This document shows, piece after piece, positions 6,179-12,895 of a stretch of 36,245 nt of DNA; positions within the stretch are counted from its first letter, which is position 1, and every line of letters begins with the position of its first letter. A program made the translations under genes and the position numbers. Under the pieces are notes generated by a model. It worked only from the letters and a program-made list of their open reading frames with translations. It ran no database searches and had not been told where the DNA came from. The stretch comes from a virus: positions 1 to 36,245 of IMG/VR virus record IMGVR_UViG_3300028794_000186; one strand, given 5' to 3'.

Positions 6179-6550
6179 TTATGTCGTGAGGCAAGATAAC
6201 GCCGCCGCCTTCATCGCTGCAACCTGCGACGGAAACATGTACGTCCCTTGAAAGAGCCGTAGGGTCGAGCCTGAGCCGCTTGACTTGACCTCGACCGAAA
6301 AAGGGAATGGCTCCGGCCAGCCTGCAGGAACCACGTAATACTCACTGCCTGGCGTCAGAGTTTGCGCCACGAAACTGAGCTTCAGGGTCGTTGCAGTGTA
6401 GTTGAAATGCGTCAAGCACGAGACAGCAGCATCGGCTGATAGCTGCGACTGATAAGTCTCAAGCGGCGGCTGGCGGCGCACGTAATTGTCATTCATGCAT
6501 CCGGAGATCGGCACTGCCGCAATTAGGAGAACGCCGAATGCTTTCCTCAT
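6179..6550 (-). CDS. lipoprotein, likely expressed in the lysogen
   Basis: A 123-residue protein with a lipoprotein signal peptide: MRKAFGVLLIAAVPISGC, where Cys18 would be lipidated after cleavage at the ISGC lipobox. The mature domain (from MNDNYVRRQPP) is beta-rich with two more cysteines (SCLTHF and SCLTT at the extreme C-terminus), which may form a disulfide. It follows the two-span membrane gene after 16 bases, on the same strand as the repressor. Co-transcription with the repressor predicts expression in the prophage state, as seen for phage-encoded superinfection-exclusion or cell-surface-modifying lipoproteins. That role is inferred from position and topology, not from a recognised family. 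Confidence 0.7.
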   Translation of the reverse strand: MRKAFGVLLIAAVPISGCMNDNYVRRQPPLETYQSQLSADAAVSCLTHFNYTATTLKLSFVAQTLTPGSEYYVVPAGWPEPFPFSVEVKSSGSGSTLRLFQGTYMFPSQVAAMKAAALSCLTT

Positions 6551-6566
6551 GATCTGCCGCCCTGTC

Positions 6567-6821
6567 TTAGGATATCTTGCTCTTGGGAATGTGGATGATT
6601 GTCACATCATAGGCGCGGCCGATAAGCATCATGGGGACGGACAGCAGAACCGCGAAGCCTGAAATAGCAAGCACGATCAAAGTTGCCATTGATGGCGAAG
6701 ATACATAGGCCGCGCTTGTGGAAAGAACGCTGACCAAGGCGATGGCGTTCACGATACTGCCGATCACGAAGAACAGCACGCCCCATATCCCCATGCCCGT
6801 AAAATACTGCGAGACACTCAT
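6567..6821 (-). CDS. two-span inner-membrane protein next to the repressor
   Basis: An 84-residue protein with two hydrophobic helices, GIWGVLFFVIGSIVNAIALV (about residues 11-30) and a second around residues 46-68 (ATLIVLAISGFAVLLSVPMM), and a short basic tail ending PKSKIS. The start at 6821 has the strong ribosome binding site GGGGGAGAACTGA and lies 13 bases after the repressor stop. It therefore sits in the repressor transcript, followed by a lipoprotein. It may be a superinfection-exclusion or abortive-infection component; no family is recognised. Confidence 0.7.
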   Translation of the reverse strand: MSVSQYFTGMGIWGVLFFVIGSIVNAIALVSVLSTSAAYVSSPSMATLIVLAISGFAVLLSVPMMLIGRAYDVTIIHIPKSKIS

Positions 6822-6834
6822 TCAGTTCTCCCCC

Positions 6835-7545
6835 TCAGGCGATCTTTAAACGTCCTTGAATGCCTCCGGCCTTAACCACATGTTTCAGCGAGGTTTTCGG
6901 AAAAACGGCGAAGACTTCCCCGATCCATTCCAAGAATACATCCTCGATCAACGGCGCGTTGAACGATCTCAAATTGACGCCATTAAAGCCACGCTCGATT
7001 GTCTTGAGAAAGCGGCGACCCGTCGATGTCCTGACGACGGCTTCGTCGCCGAAAAAAGCCTCAAGGGGCTTCTTTTGTTGCTCCCAGACGATAACGACGT
7101 GGCCGTGCTTGTAGAACGGCAGCATCGAATCGCCGCGCACCTCAAAGGCTATCAGGCCATCCGGCAGCGGGAACGGCAGCGCCAACTGCTCAAGACCTTC
7201 GGGCGGCACCTGCTCAAAGTCCGGCTCGATTTCAGCGCCCGCACCAATGAATCCCATCACTGGCAGACTGTAATGATCTTCCGGTGGCTCGTCTTCCGAC
7301 TCGATGAATTCCGGGTGTGCTTCATCGATCGGTAACAGCTCACCTCGCGAAAGCGCACTTAGATCAAGCTGTAGAATTTCAGCCAGCAGCGGCATTTTGT
7401 CGGATCGGACACTCTTTTTCCGCTCCGACAGGATGTCGCGCACAAACGTCCTCTCGGCCCCATATTTCGTGGCAGCTTCGATCGGCTTTAGGTTGAGCTG
7501 CTTCAGGCGCTCGGCGACAATTTCCTTAAGTTCCATTCGCATCAT
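6835..7545 (-). CDS. CI/LexA-type self-cleaving prophage repressor
   Basis: A 236-residue repressor that should hold the prophage silent and be cut when RecA is activated by DNA damage. N-terminal helix-turn-helix around residues 8-48 (LKPIEAATKYGAERTFVRDI). The S24 peptidase domain has the cleavage site GAGAE with Ala102-Gly103, the nucleophile Ser140 in GDSMLP and the general base Lys181 in RRFLKTIERG. All cleavage residues are intact. The ATG codons at 7545, 7542 and 7536 have no Shine-Dalgarno, and an operator copy ends two bases upstream of 7545, so translation may be leaderless, as for lambda cI from its maintenance promoter. Two small genes follow in the same transcript. Confidence 0.93.
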   Translation of the reverse strand: MMRMELKEIVAERLKQLNLKPIEAATKYGAERTFVRDILSERKKSVRSDKMPLLAEILQLDLSALSRGELLPIDEAHPEFIESEDEPPEDHYSLPVMGFIGAGAEIEPDFEQVPPEGLEQLALPFPLPDGLIAFEVRGDSMLPFYKHGHVVIVWEQQKKPLEAFFGDEAVVRTSTGRRFLKTIERGFNGVNLRSFNAPLIEDVFLEWIGEVFAVFPKTSLKHVVKAGGIQGRLKIA

Positions 7546-7546
7546 T

Positions 7547-7610
7547 GTAGGAAATATCCAACTATTTGCGAGTTGAAAATTTCCCCTTGAATAGTAGGAA
7601 GTTTTCAACT
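7547..7610. promoter_or_regulatory. repressor operators O3, O4, O5 (OR-like)
   Basis: Three operator copies between the divergent repressor and Cro-position genes: O3 GTAGGAAATATCCAACT at 7547-7563, O4 AGTTGAAAATTTCCCCT at 7571-7587 (opposite orientation) and O5 GTAGGAAGTTTTCAACT at 7594-7610. They share an imperfect dyad, GTWGGA to TCCWAC. Three operators in this intergenic region match the lambda OR layout: O3 abuts the repressor start (autoregulation) and O5 lies between likely rightward -35 and -10 elements. Confidence 0.82.
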
Positions 7611-7615
7611 ATCTC
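7587..7615 (+). promoter_or_regulatory. candidate rightward early promoter (PR-like)
   Basis: TTGAAT at 7587-7592 and TATCTC at 7610-7615 are separated by 17 bases, and operator O5 fills the spacer. A start point 7-10 bases on would fall at or just before the ATG at 7625, giving a leaderless or nearly leaderless message, consistent with the lack of a Shine-Dalgarno there. Neither hexamer is a perfect match, so this is a prediction. Confidence 0.45.
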
Positions 7616-7624
7616 GTTTCACCC

Positions 7625-7885
7625 ATGGAAGCAGAGCTGTCTAAGAATCTGTTCGAACTCGCCGATAGTTTCCGGCATGCCAAGCGGCTGACGGAATCCA
7701 CGGTCGGCAAGATGTGCGCGGCGGACGGACGATTCTTCTCCCGTATCCGCGACGGCAAGACGTTCACGGTCAAGAAATACGATGACCTGGTGGAATGGTT
7801 CTCGGCAAACTGGCCCGATGAAGCCGAGTGGCCAGCGGGCATCGAGCGGCCGGAAACCAAGTCATTCCATGAGGCCGCCGAATGA
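7625..7885 (+). CDS. Cro-position small regulator, putative
   Basis: An 86-residue protein. Residues 5-50 (LFELADSFRHAKRLTESTVG, then RIRDGKTFTVKKYDDL) read like a compact helix-turn-helix, and the C-terminal WFSANWPDEAEWP motif recurs in small regulators of rhizobial prophages. It is the first rightward gene, divergent from the repressor across three operators, which is the place of Cro. The ATG at 7625 has no Shine-Dalgarno upstream (CGTTTCACCC), fitting a leaderless message. DNA binding is inferred from position and weak pattern; it could instead be another type of small early regulator. Confidence 0.65.
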   Translation: MEAELSKNLFELADSFRHAKRLTESTVGKMCAADGRFFSRIRDGKTFTVKKYDDLVEWFSANWPDEAEWPAGIERPETKSFHEAAE

Positions 7886-8010
7886 CGGTCGCCCTTTCCA
7901 TTTCTCACGTCGAGAGCTGGCCCCGCCGGTCAGCCGCCCTCGGCAACCCGTGCGACGCCGCTATGTCGCCCGGCTTTTCCCTGCGGCCTCTACCTCCCAG
8001 CCGCTACCTC

Positions 8011-8044
8011 GCGCCCTGCCGCCAAACCGGCGGGCGCGCTTTTT
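8011..8044 (+). terminator. tR1-like intrinsic terminator after the Cro-position gene
   Basis: GCGCCC (8011-8016), T, GCC (8018-8020), an 8-base loop, GGC (8029-8031) and GGGCGC (8032-8037) form a 9-bp stem with one bulged T, followed by GC and TTTTT (8040-8044). It lies in the 280-base stretch 7886-8165, between the Cro-position gene and the CII-like gene, exactly where lambda has tR1. The rest of that stretch shows no convincing gene or site. Confidence 0.62.
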
Positions 8045-8165
8045 ATTGTCTGCCAGTGGCAACCGCGCCGCCTTGACCTGACGCATTCCTAGCGCGGGTT
8101 GCGGGACCCGTCATGGAATCCTTTTCGCATGAACTTTCCAAGGCTTTCCATCGGGGGAATCCAGC

Positions 8166-8642
8166 ATGAAAGAGCTTCTGCTCCGGCCTTCGTCCGACCG
8201 TCATCGGCGAGATGTCCAATCGCGCATCGGCACGCTTGTCGACCAGATCGGCGCCGGCGAACTGGCGCTTGCCGTGGGCAAGCAGTCGCCCGTGATCTCG
8301 AAGTATGCCAGCGCCGCTTATCCGCATCAGATGCCGGTCGATATCCTGCTCGATGCGGAGATCCGGCACGGCTATCCGCTGGTCACCGAACTGCTGGCGG
8401 ACATTCAGGGATACGCGCTGACCCGTAAAGAACAGCCGTTGGTGATCGATCATGTGCCGGTCAGCGATTCCGACGTGCTCGGCGTGATGGAAGAGATCGG
8501 CCAACTCGTCGCAGCCTACAACGCGGCCAAGGCCGGCAAGGCGGGCAAGCCATTCGACCTTCGCGACCTGCAACTGATTGGCCGCGAGGGCCACGACGCC
8601 ATCGTTTCCATTTCGGCGCTGCTGCGCGGATTGGGGCTCTGA
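8166..8642 (+). CDS. CII-like phage regulatory protein
   Basis: A 158-residue protein. Residues 20-85 resemble phage CII-type regulators of the CP76 family: IGAGELALAVGKQSPVISKY as helix-turn-helix, followed by MPVDILLDAEIRHGYPLVTE and LLADIQGYALTR. The C-terminal half has helices and a low-complexity KAGKAGKAGKP linker (KAGKAGKP in part). In lambda-like switches this position holds the activator of lysogenic promoters. The start at 8166 has CGGGGGAA upstream. It follows the terminator at 8011-8044, so its expression may depend on read-through. Family assignment is by pattern and position; a repressor of lytic genes or a replication accessory are alternatives. Confidence 0.65.
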   Translation: MKELLLRPSSDRHRRDVQSRIGTLVDQIGAGELALAVGKQSPVISKYASAAYPHQMPVDILLDAEIRHGYPLVTELLADIQGYALTRKEQPLVIDHVPVSDSDVLGVMEEIGQLVAAYNAAKAGKAGKPFDLRDLQLIGREGHDAIVSISALLRGLGL

Positions 8643-8643
8643 C

Positions 8644-8892
8644 ATGGCGCAGCTCACCGATCACCAAAAAGCGGCCCTCAAATGGTTCAAAAACCGGGGC
8701 GGCGATGGCATTTTCGACAAGACGCGATGCCTCATTGCGCGCGGCGAACGCGCCGGCGTGATGCGGCAGACCTGGTCATTCCTCGAACGGGCAGGACTGA
8801 TCGAGCGCTATGCCGAAAACCGGCGGGCGCGGATCACTAGGGATGGCGTGCTGGCCGATGTCTCCGGGGTGCGGGAGGCGGATTGCGCATGA
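8644..8892 (+). CDS. small winged-helix-like protein
   Basis: An 82-residue protein with the rhythm of a winged helix: LTDHQKAALKWFKNRGGDGI, a middle helix, RQTWSFLERAGLIERYAENR as recognition helix and turn, and RARITRDGVLADV as the wing. Similar small proteins in other phages act as DNA-binding accessories. It begins one base after the CII-like stop and ends with an ATGA overlap onto the methyltransferase gene, so it belongs to the same operon. Confidence 0.65.
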   Translation: MAQLTDHQKAALKWFKNRGGDGIFDKTRCLIARGERAGVMRQTWSFLERAGLIERYAENRRARITRDGVLADVSGVREADCA

Positions 8893-10319
8893 ACGCCCTC
8901 GCGCCCCTCCAAGAATCCGAATTGCTGGCGACGCTCGCGCATGCGCGGACGCTGCTCGACGATGGCGACATGGCGCTTGCGCTCAAGCTGTCGACGGTCG
9001 TGTATGACCAGGCTAAAGCCGCCGGTGGGTCGGCTGAAAAGGTCAGGGCGTCTCGCAAGCTGGTCGAGAAAGCGCGGCGTGTGCAGGGCGAGGCTCTGAG
9101 GATCGAGAGCATGTGCTCGGTCGCCATGGCCGACGCCGTCGACGAGGGCCAAGCCAATGGGCAGATATCGCGCGGCGGGCGGCCGGAAACGGTCCGAGGC
9201 TTGGACCGTTTTTCGCTCTCGGATCTCGGGATAGATAAACGCCGCCTGAGTGAGGCGCGCAAACTGCGCAACCAGGTGCGGGCCGAACCCGACTTCGTCG
9301 ACCGGATCGTGGATTCGCTTCTAGCCGTGGGCTTCGAACCGACACGTGCCAGCCTTCGTCACGCGATCGGCACGCGCAGCGCCAGCAATGCGGAAAAGGG
9401 CGACCAGCTCTATGAGACGCCTGCCGAGGCGACGCGAACGCTGGTGGCGATCGAGAGCTTTTCCCGGCTGTTCAAGGAACCCTTCGTTGGCCGTGCCGCC
9501 ATTCTGCGCGTGATGGAAGCCGCCGGTTATGACGGGATGATTTCCGATCTTCGCGATCGGGGCATAGTCACGCAGCATGGCGAGGCGCAGGGGGTTGAGG
9601 ACTTCCTCTCCTCGCAGCCGGGCGAGAGCTGCGGCATGGATATCGTGACCAATCCGCCCTATGGCGACGCGGCCAACAAGTGCCTGGCACATGCGCTGCG
9701 CGTGCACAAGCCGGGCAAGATGGCCGCCCTCCTCAACCTCAATTTCATGTGCGGGTTCGACGATCCCGATCGCCGCTACGTGATGGACGAGAACCCGCCT
9801 TCCCGCGTCTATGTCTTCACCCGCCGCCTGCCGATGATGCATCGCGACGGATGGGACGGGCCGAAGGCGACAAGCCAGATGAATACCGGCTGGTTCGTGT
9901 GGGAGCGCAACGCCGATGGCTCATACGGCAACGGCCGGGGCACGTGGGAGACGATTCGTGTCGACTGGCAGGATTTCCAAGCCGCCGAGGCGCTGCCGCC
10001 GGGCGTTCGGCTGTTCCTTGCGCCGGAAGAATTTCCCGAGGCGGAAGAAGATTTCGAGCGGACGACGCCGCGCAAGACCGTCGACGAACGCGTGTCGGAA
10101 GAGTTCGACCGCGCAGCGGCATGGATCGACGGCCGCGCGGGCCTGCCCTTTGCGCATGTGACATTCCGACAGGGCGTGGCGGTGCGCGACAGCGTGGCGG
10201 CGGCGCTGATCGAGGAATTCGAAGAGCGCGGCGTGATCGCCCGCGACCATGCGGGGCTGTGGTGGCCGCCGCTTACGATCGAAGAACCAACCTCTCACCA
10301 ACTGGAGACATCGCAATGA
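8889..10319 (+). CDS. adenine-type DNA methyltransferase, phage-borne
   Basis: A 476-residue protein. The N-terminal 140 residues are helical and charged (about 60-105: KLVEKARRVQGEALRIESM, then SRGGRPETV), a segment shared with other phage early proteins. The methyltransferase domain starts near residue 172 (YETPAEATRTL) and has motif IV NPPY at 255-258 (IVTNPPYGDA), typical of N6-adenine enzymes. Motif I reads EPFVGRAAI where family members normally have a Cys/Gly-rich loop such as EPACGRGAI, so two of the usual cofactor-loop residues differ; SAM binding may be weakened. The start at 8889 overlaps the previous stop as ATGA. Likely role: protecting phage DNA or marking it for regulation. Confidence 0.8.
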   Translation: MNALAPLQESELLATLAHARTLLDDGDMALALKLSTVVYDQAKAAGGSAEKVRASRKLVEKARRVQGEALRIESMCSVAMADAVDEGQANGQISRGGRPETVRGLDRFSLSDLGIDKRRLSEARKLRNQVRAEPDFVDRIVDSLLAVGFEPTRASLRHAIGTRSASNAEKGDQLYETPAEATRTLVAIESFSRLFKEPFVGRAAILRVMEAAGYDGMISDLRDRGIVTQHGEAQGVEDFLSSQPGESCGMDIVTNPPYGDAANKCLAHALRVHKPGKMAALLNLNFMCGFDDPDRRYVMDENPPSRVYVFTRRLPMMHRDGWDGPKATSQMNTGWFVWERNADGSYGNGRGTWETIRVDWQDFQAAEALPPGVRLFLAPEEFPEAEEDFERTTPRKTVDERVSEEFDRAAAWIDGRAGLPFAHVTFRQGVAVRDSVAAALIEEFEERGVIARDHAGLWWPPLTIEEPTSHQLETSQ

Positions 10320-11451
10320 AGCTGGAAACGACCGCCGGCATGCTCAAGGCCGCGTTGAATGCCATCAAGCCCGCGATCGAGCGGCGAAACACCATCCCCA
10401 TCTTGTCCATGGTCAAATTTGACGGCAAGACGATCGAGGGCACCAATCTCGACATGTGGATCAAAGTCGATCTGCCGGCGCGTCTGGCGCGGGGTTCGCT
10501 CTGTGTGCCGTTTCATCCGCTCCTGGCGCTGATCGGGCACGTGGCCGCCGACCAGGTGGTGACGCTGTCCGGCGACGCCGAGGGGGCGGTTCTGGCATTC
10601 GGGCAATCGTCCTATGAGATGCTGGCCCTTGAGGTTGATGATTTTCCCGGCTTCGATCCGATCGACGCGCCGGTGATCAAGGTGGATGGCGATGCGATGA
10701 AGCGCGCCATTGCCTACGTCGCGCCGGCGATCTCGACCGAGGAAACGCGCTACTATCTTAACGGCGTCTGGCTCGAAGGCGACGTGGCCGTGGCGACGGA
10801 CGGGCATCGCCTCGGGTCGCATCCGCTCGGGTTCTCGCTCGGCGACGCCAAGGGGATCGTCCCGGTCGGGGCAGTGCGCACGATTATGGCCATGCCGCCG
10901 GCGACGAGCCTGCAGATCGATGTGGCGAAGGTCCGGTTCGTGGTGAAGGCGCCCGGCATTACGCTGTCGGGCAAGCTGATCGACGGGACCTTTCCGGACT
11001 GGCGCCGCGTGGTGCCGACGTTCCAGAACGAATTTTCGGAACTGCGGGCGGACAAGACCGTGCTCCGGCAAGTGCTGGCGCGACTGGCCGCGCTGGATAG
11101 CGATGCGCGGTCAGTGACGCTCGCATGGCAAGACGATACTCTGGCGCCCGTGACGCGCAGTCCGCATGACCTGAAATTCGGACGTGAACAAATCGATATT
11201 CCCGTTGCGTCCATAGGGGGGGCAGCCGGTTCTCGGTCAACATCCGCTATTTCCTGTCGGCGCTCAGGCTGATCAATCGCGACGAGGTCGAGATCCGCAT
11301 GCAGGACCGTGGCGCACCGATGGTGCTGCGCGGCGACGGCGAGGCCTTTCAGGTCGTGATGCCGATGCGCGGCGACGACAAGACCGAGGCCGAAGCGGCG
11401 GCGATGCTGACTGCTGCCGCCAAGCGCAAGCTGCTTGAGGTGGCGGCGTAA
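10316..11451 (+). CDS. dnaN: DNA polymerase III sliding clamp, frameshifted at a G7 run
   Basis: A phage copy of the beta sliding clamp, the ring that tethers DNA polymerase. N-terminus KLETTAGMLKAALNAIKPAI, middle domain with VAVATDGHRLGSH, third domain with LIDGTFPDWRRVVP are all recognisable. After codon 300 a run of seven G (11216-11222) shifts the frame: the opening frame ends at 11272 as a 318-residue truncated clamp, while the -1 frame continues with SRFSVNIRYFLSALRLINRD and the canonical clamp C-terminus VVMPMR before a 25-residue extension ending at 11451. One extra G would restore a 378-residue protein of normal length. It could be a real mutation, a homopolymer sequencing error or slippage. 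It overlaps both neighbours (ATGA, TAATG). Confidence 0.88.
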
Positions 11452-11831
11452 TGGTTAACGAGCCCACGCCAGAACCCGGCATGGAAGCCCGCGCCCCCTC
11501 TCCGGCTGGCGGCGTACGCCCCTGTCTGGAATGCGGAACGGCCTCGCAATCCAAGGGCGATTTCTGCTCGCGAGCCTGCAAGGATGTGTTCGGCAACCGG
11601 CGGAAGAAGCGCGGGGCCGAGCTTTACGATCTCTACATGGCGCATCGCTGGGACCGGGAAACGGCCAAGCGGCTCGGTGTGCTGCAGGCGATGAACCGCC
11701 TTGCCTCGGTGTTTCGTGACGAGGACCGGAACGAGCGCGAGGGTCGCCGGAGCTGGCGGCGGCCGGGCGAAGTGCTCGGCGAGCGGCCGTATCTCAAGGC
11801 CGTCGCAACGCGCGTGAGGGCTGGCCGATGA
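11451..11831 (+). CDS. small zinc-finger protein
   Basis: A 126-residue protein. A disordered, Pro-rich N-terminus is followed by a four-Cys zinc finger, CLECGTASQSKGDFCSRAC (about residues 25-43), and a basic helical tail (NRRKKRGAELYDLY). It probably binds nucleic acid or a replication partner. Its ATG overlaps the clamp stop (TAATG at 11449-11453), and its end overlaps the next gene as ATGA. The sequence is typical of early regions of Hyphomicrobiales phages; no precise function is known. Confidence 0.72.
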   Translation: MVNEPTPEPGMEARAPSPAGGVRPCLECGTASQSKGDFCSRACKDVFGNRRKKRGAELYDLYMAHRWDRETAKRLGVLQAMNRLASVFRDEDRNEREGRRSWRRPGEVLGERPYLKAVATRVRAGR

Positions 11832-12124
11832 CGCTTCCCATCGTTGAAGAAATCGTGGCGCTTCCCTCGCATGCCGACCGCGCCGAATGGATGCTGCGCT
11901 GCCCCGACTGGCATGTCGTGGGCTTCATCGGCGGCATTCGCAAGGCGCTCGAACTGACAGGTTTTCCCGAGGCCGTCGCCTATCTCGACGCGCGCAGCGT
12001 GTGCCTGCAGGCCGTGCGGACCCGCGAAGGCGCAATCCCAAACACAATCCTTGTGCCGCTCTACATCCGGGAATCCGAGATGCGGGAAGCGGCGCGCAGA
12101 CGCGACGGAGCGAAGAATGGCTAG
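11828..12124 (+). CDS. early phage protein, unknown function
   Basis: A 98-residue protein of mixed alpha/beta character (MTLPIVEEIVALPSHADRAE at the start; TILVPLYIRESEMREAARRR near the end). It has no membrane segment or catalytic motif that I recognise. Coupled to the zinc-finger gene by ATGA and overlapping the next gene by 8 bases. It belongs to the replication/methylation block. Confidence 0.65.
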   Translation: MTLPIVEEIVALPSHADRAEWMLRCPDWHVVGFIGGIRKALELTGFPEAVAYLDARSVCLQAVRTREGAIPNTILVPLYIRESEMREAARRRDGAKNG

Positions 12125-12275
12125 TTTCCTCAAGCGCAGTGTGACCACGACCGAAGACGGAACGGTCATCATCGTCGATCCCGAACTCGGACAGGCGGTG
12201 TCCGGCCGCACGCTGGCCGATGCCGAGGCGGAAGTTCGGCGCCGCCGGGCGATGGCCGGAAAGGAAGCGGCGTGA
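12117..12275 (+). CDS. 52-residue early protein
   Basis: A small protein starting MASFLKRSVTTTEDGTVIIV, a beta-rich first half, then a helical Arg-rich tail (LADAEAEVRRRRAMAGKEAA). The ATG at 12117 has CGGAGCGAAGA upstream and lies within the previous gene by 8 bases; its TGA overlaps the GTG of the next gene (GTGA). No recognised family. Confidence 0.55.
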   Translation: MASFLKRSVTTTEDGTVIIVDPELGQAVSGRTLADAEAEVRRRRAMAGKEAA

Positions 12276-12895
12276 AAATTCTTGTTGCCTGCGAATTCTC
12301 CGGAACCGTCCGGCGGGCATTCGCCGCGCGGGGACACGACGCTTGGTCGTGCGATTTGCTACCGGCGGAAGATGGCTCAAACCGACATATTGTAGGCGAT
12401 GCTCGCGACATTCTTGGCGACGGATGGAACCTGCTTATTGTCGCGCACCCTCCCTGCACGCGGCTTTGCAATTCCGGCGTTCGCTGGCTTTCCAACCCCC
12501 CGCGCGGCCGCACCATTGACGATATGTGGCGTGACCTTGACGAGGGCGCAGCGCTGTTCTCCTCCTTCTGGAACGCGCCGATCGACCGCATTTGTGTCGA
12601 AAATCCCGTAATGCATCGTCATGCAAAGACGCGGATCATAAATTACGAGCCGCCAGCGCAGAGTGTCCAGCCGTGGCAGTTTGGACATGGCGAAATCAAG
12701 CGGACTTGCTTCTGGCTCAGGAACTTACCTGCGCTTGTACCCACGAATGTGGTCGACGGTCGCACAGCGCGCGTGCATCGAATGCCGCCGGGGCCGGATC
12801 GAGCCAAAGAGCGGTCGCGGTTCTTCTCCGGGATCGCAGACGCGATGGCTGATCAATGGGGTGAACTGCGCGCCGACTGTGAGGTGGCGGCGTGA
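12272..12895 (+). CDS. cytosine-methyltransferase-like phage protein
   Basis: A 207-residue protein that starts like SAM-dependent C5 methyltransferases: KILVACEFSGTVRRAFAARG (motif I region), DAWSCDLLPAE, and a Pro-Cys loop in AHPPCTRLCNSGVRW with Cys62 in the catalytic place. ICVENPVMHRHA resembles the ENP motif. The protein lacks a large target-recognition domain, so it is a compact phage variant whose activity is unproven. The GTG start at 12272 overlaps the previous stop as GTGA. Together with the adenine-type enzyme at 8889 it makes two methyltransferase-like genes in one operon, probably to modify phage DNA. Confidence 0.8.
   Translation: MKILVACEFSGTVRRAFAARGHDAWSCDLLPAEDGSNRHIVGDARDILGDGWNLLIVAHPPCTRLCNSGVRWLSNPPRGRTIDDMWRDLDEGAALFSSFWNAPIDRICVENPVMHRHAKTRIINYEPPAQSVQPWQFGHGEIKRTCFWLRNLPALVPTNVVDGRTARVHRMPPGPDRAKERSRFFSGIADAMADQWGELRADCEVAA

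Noticed and set aside
7882-8076. Possible 64-residue gene overlapping the Cro-position stop as ATGA, ending with GGRAFYCL
   Set aside because: Its second half is encoded by the terminator hairpin and T tract at 8011-8044, and the composition (Pro, Arg, Ser) looks like a frame shadow. GRAF-like endings often arise from terminators in short phage frames. Kept as a weak possibility only.
9680-10315. Upstream extension of the sliding clamp frame into the methyltransferase gene
   Set aside because: The sequence before 10316 is the +1 shadow of the methyltransferase, Arg/Pro-rich; the clamp homology begins exactly at the ATGA overlap.
10295-11071. Long minus-strand frame opposite the clamp
   Set aside because: High His/Arg shadow of a real gene with no start signal; typical in GC-rich DNA.
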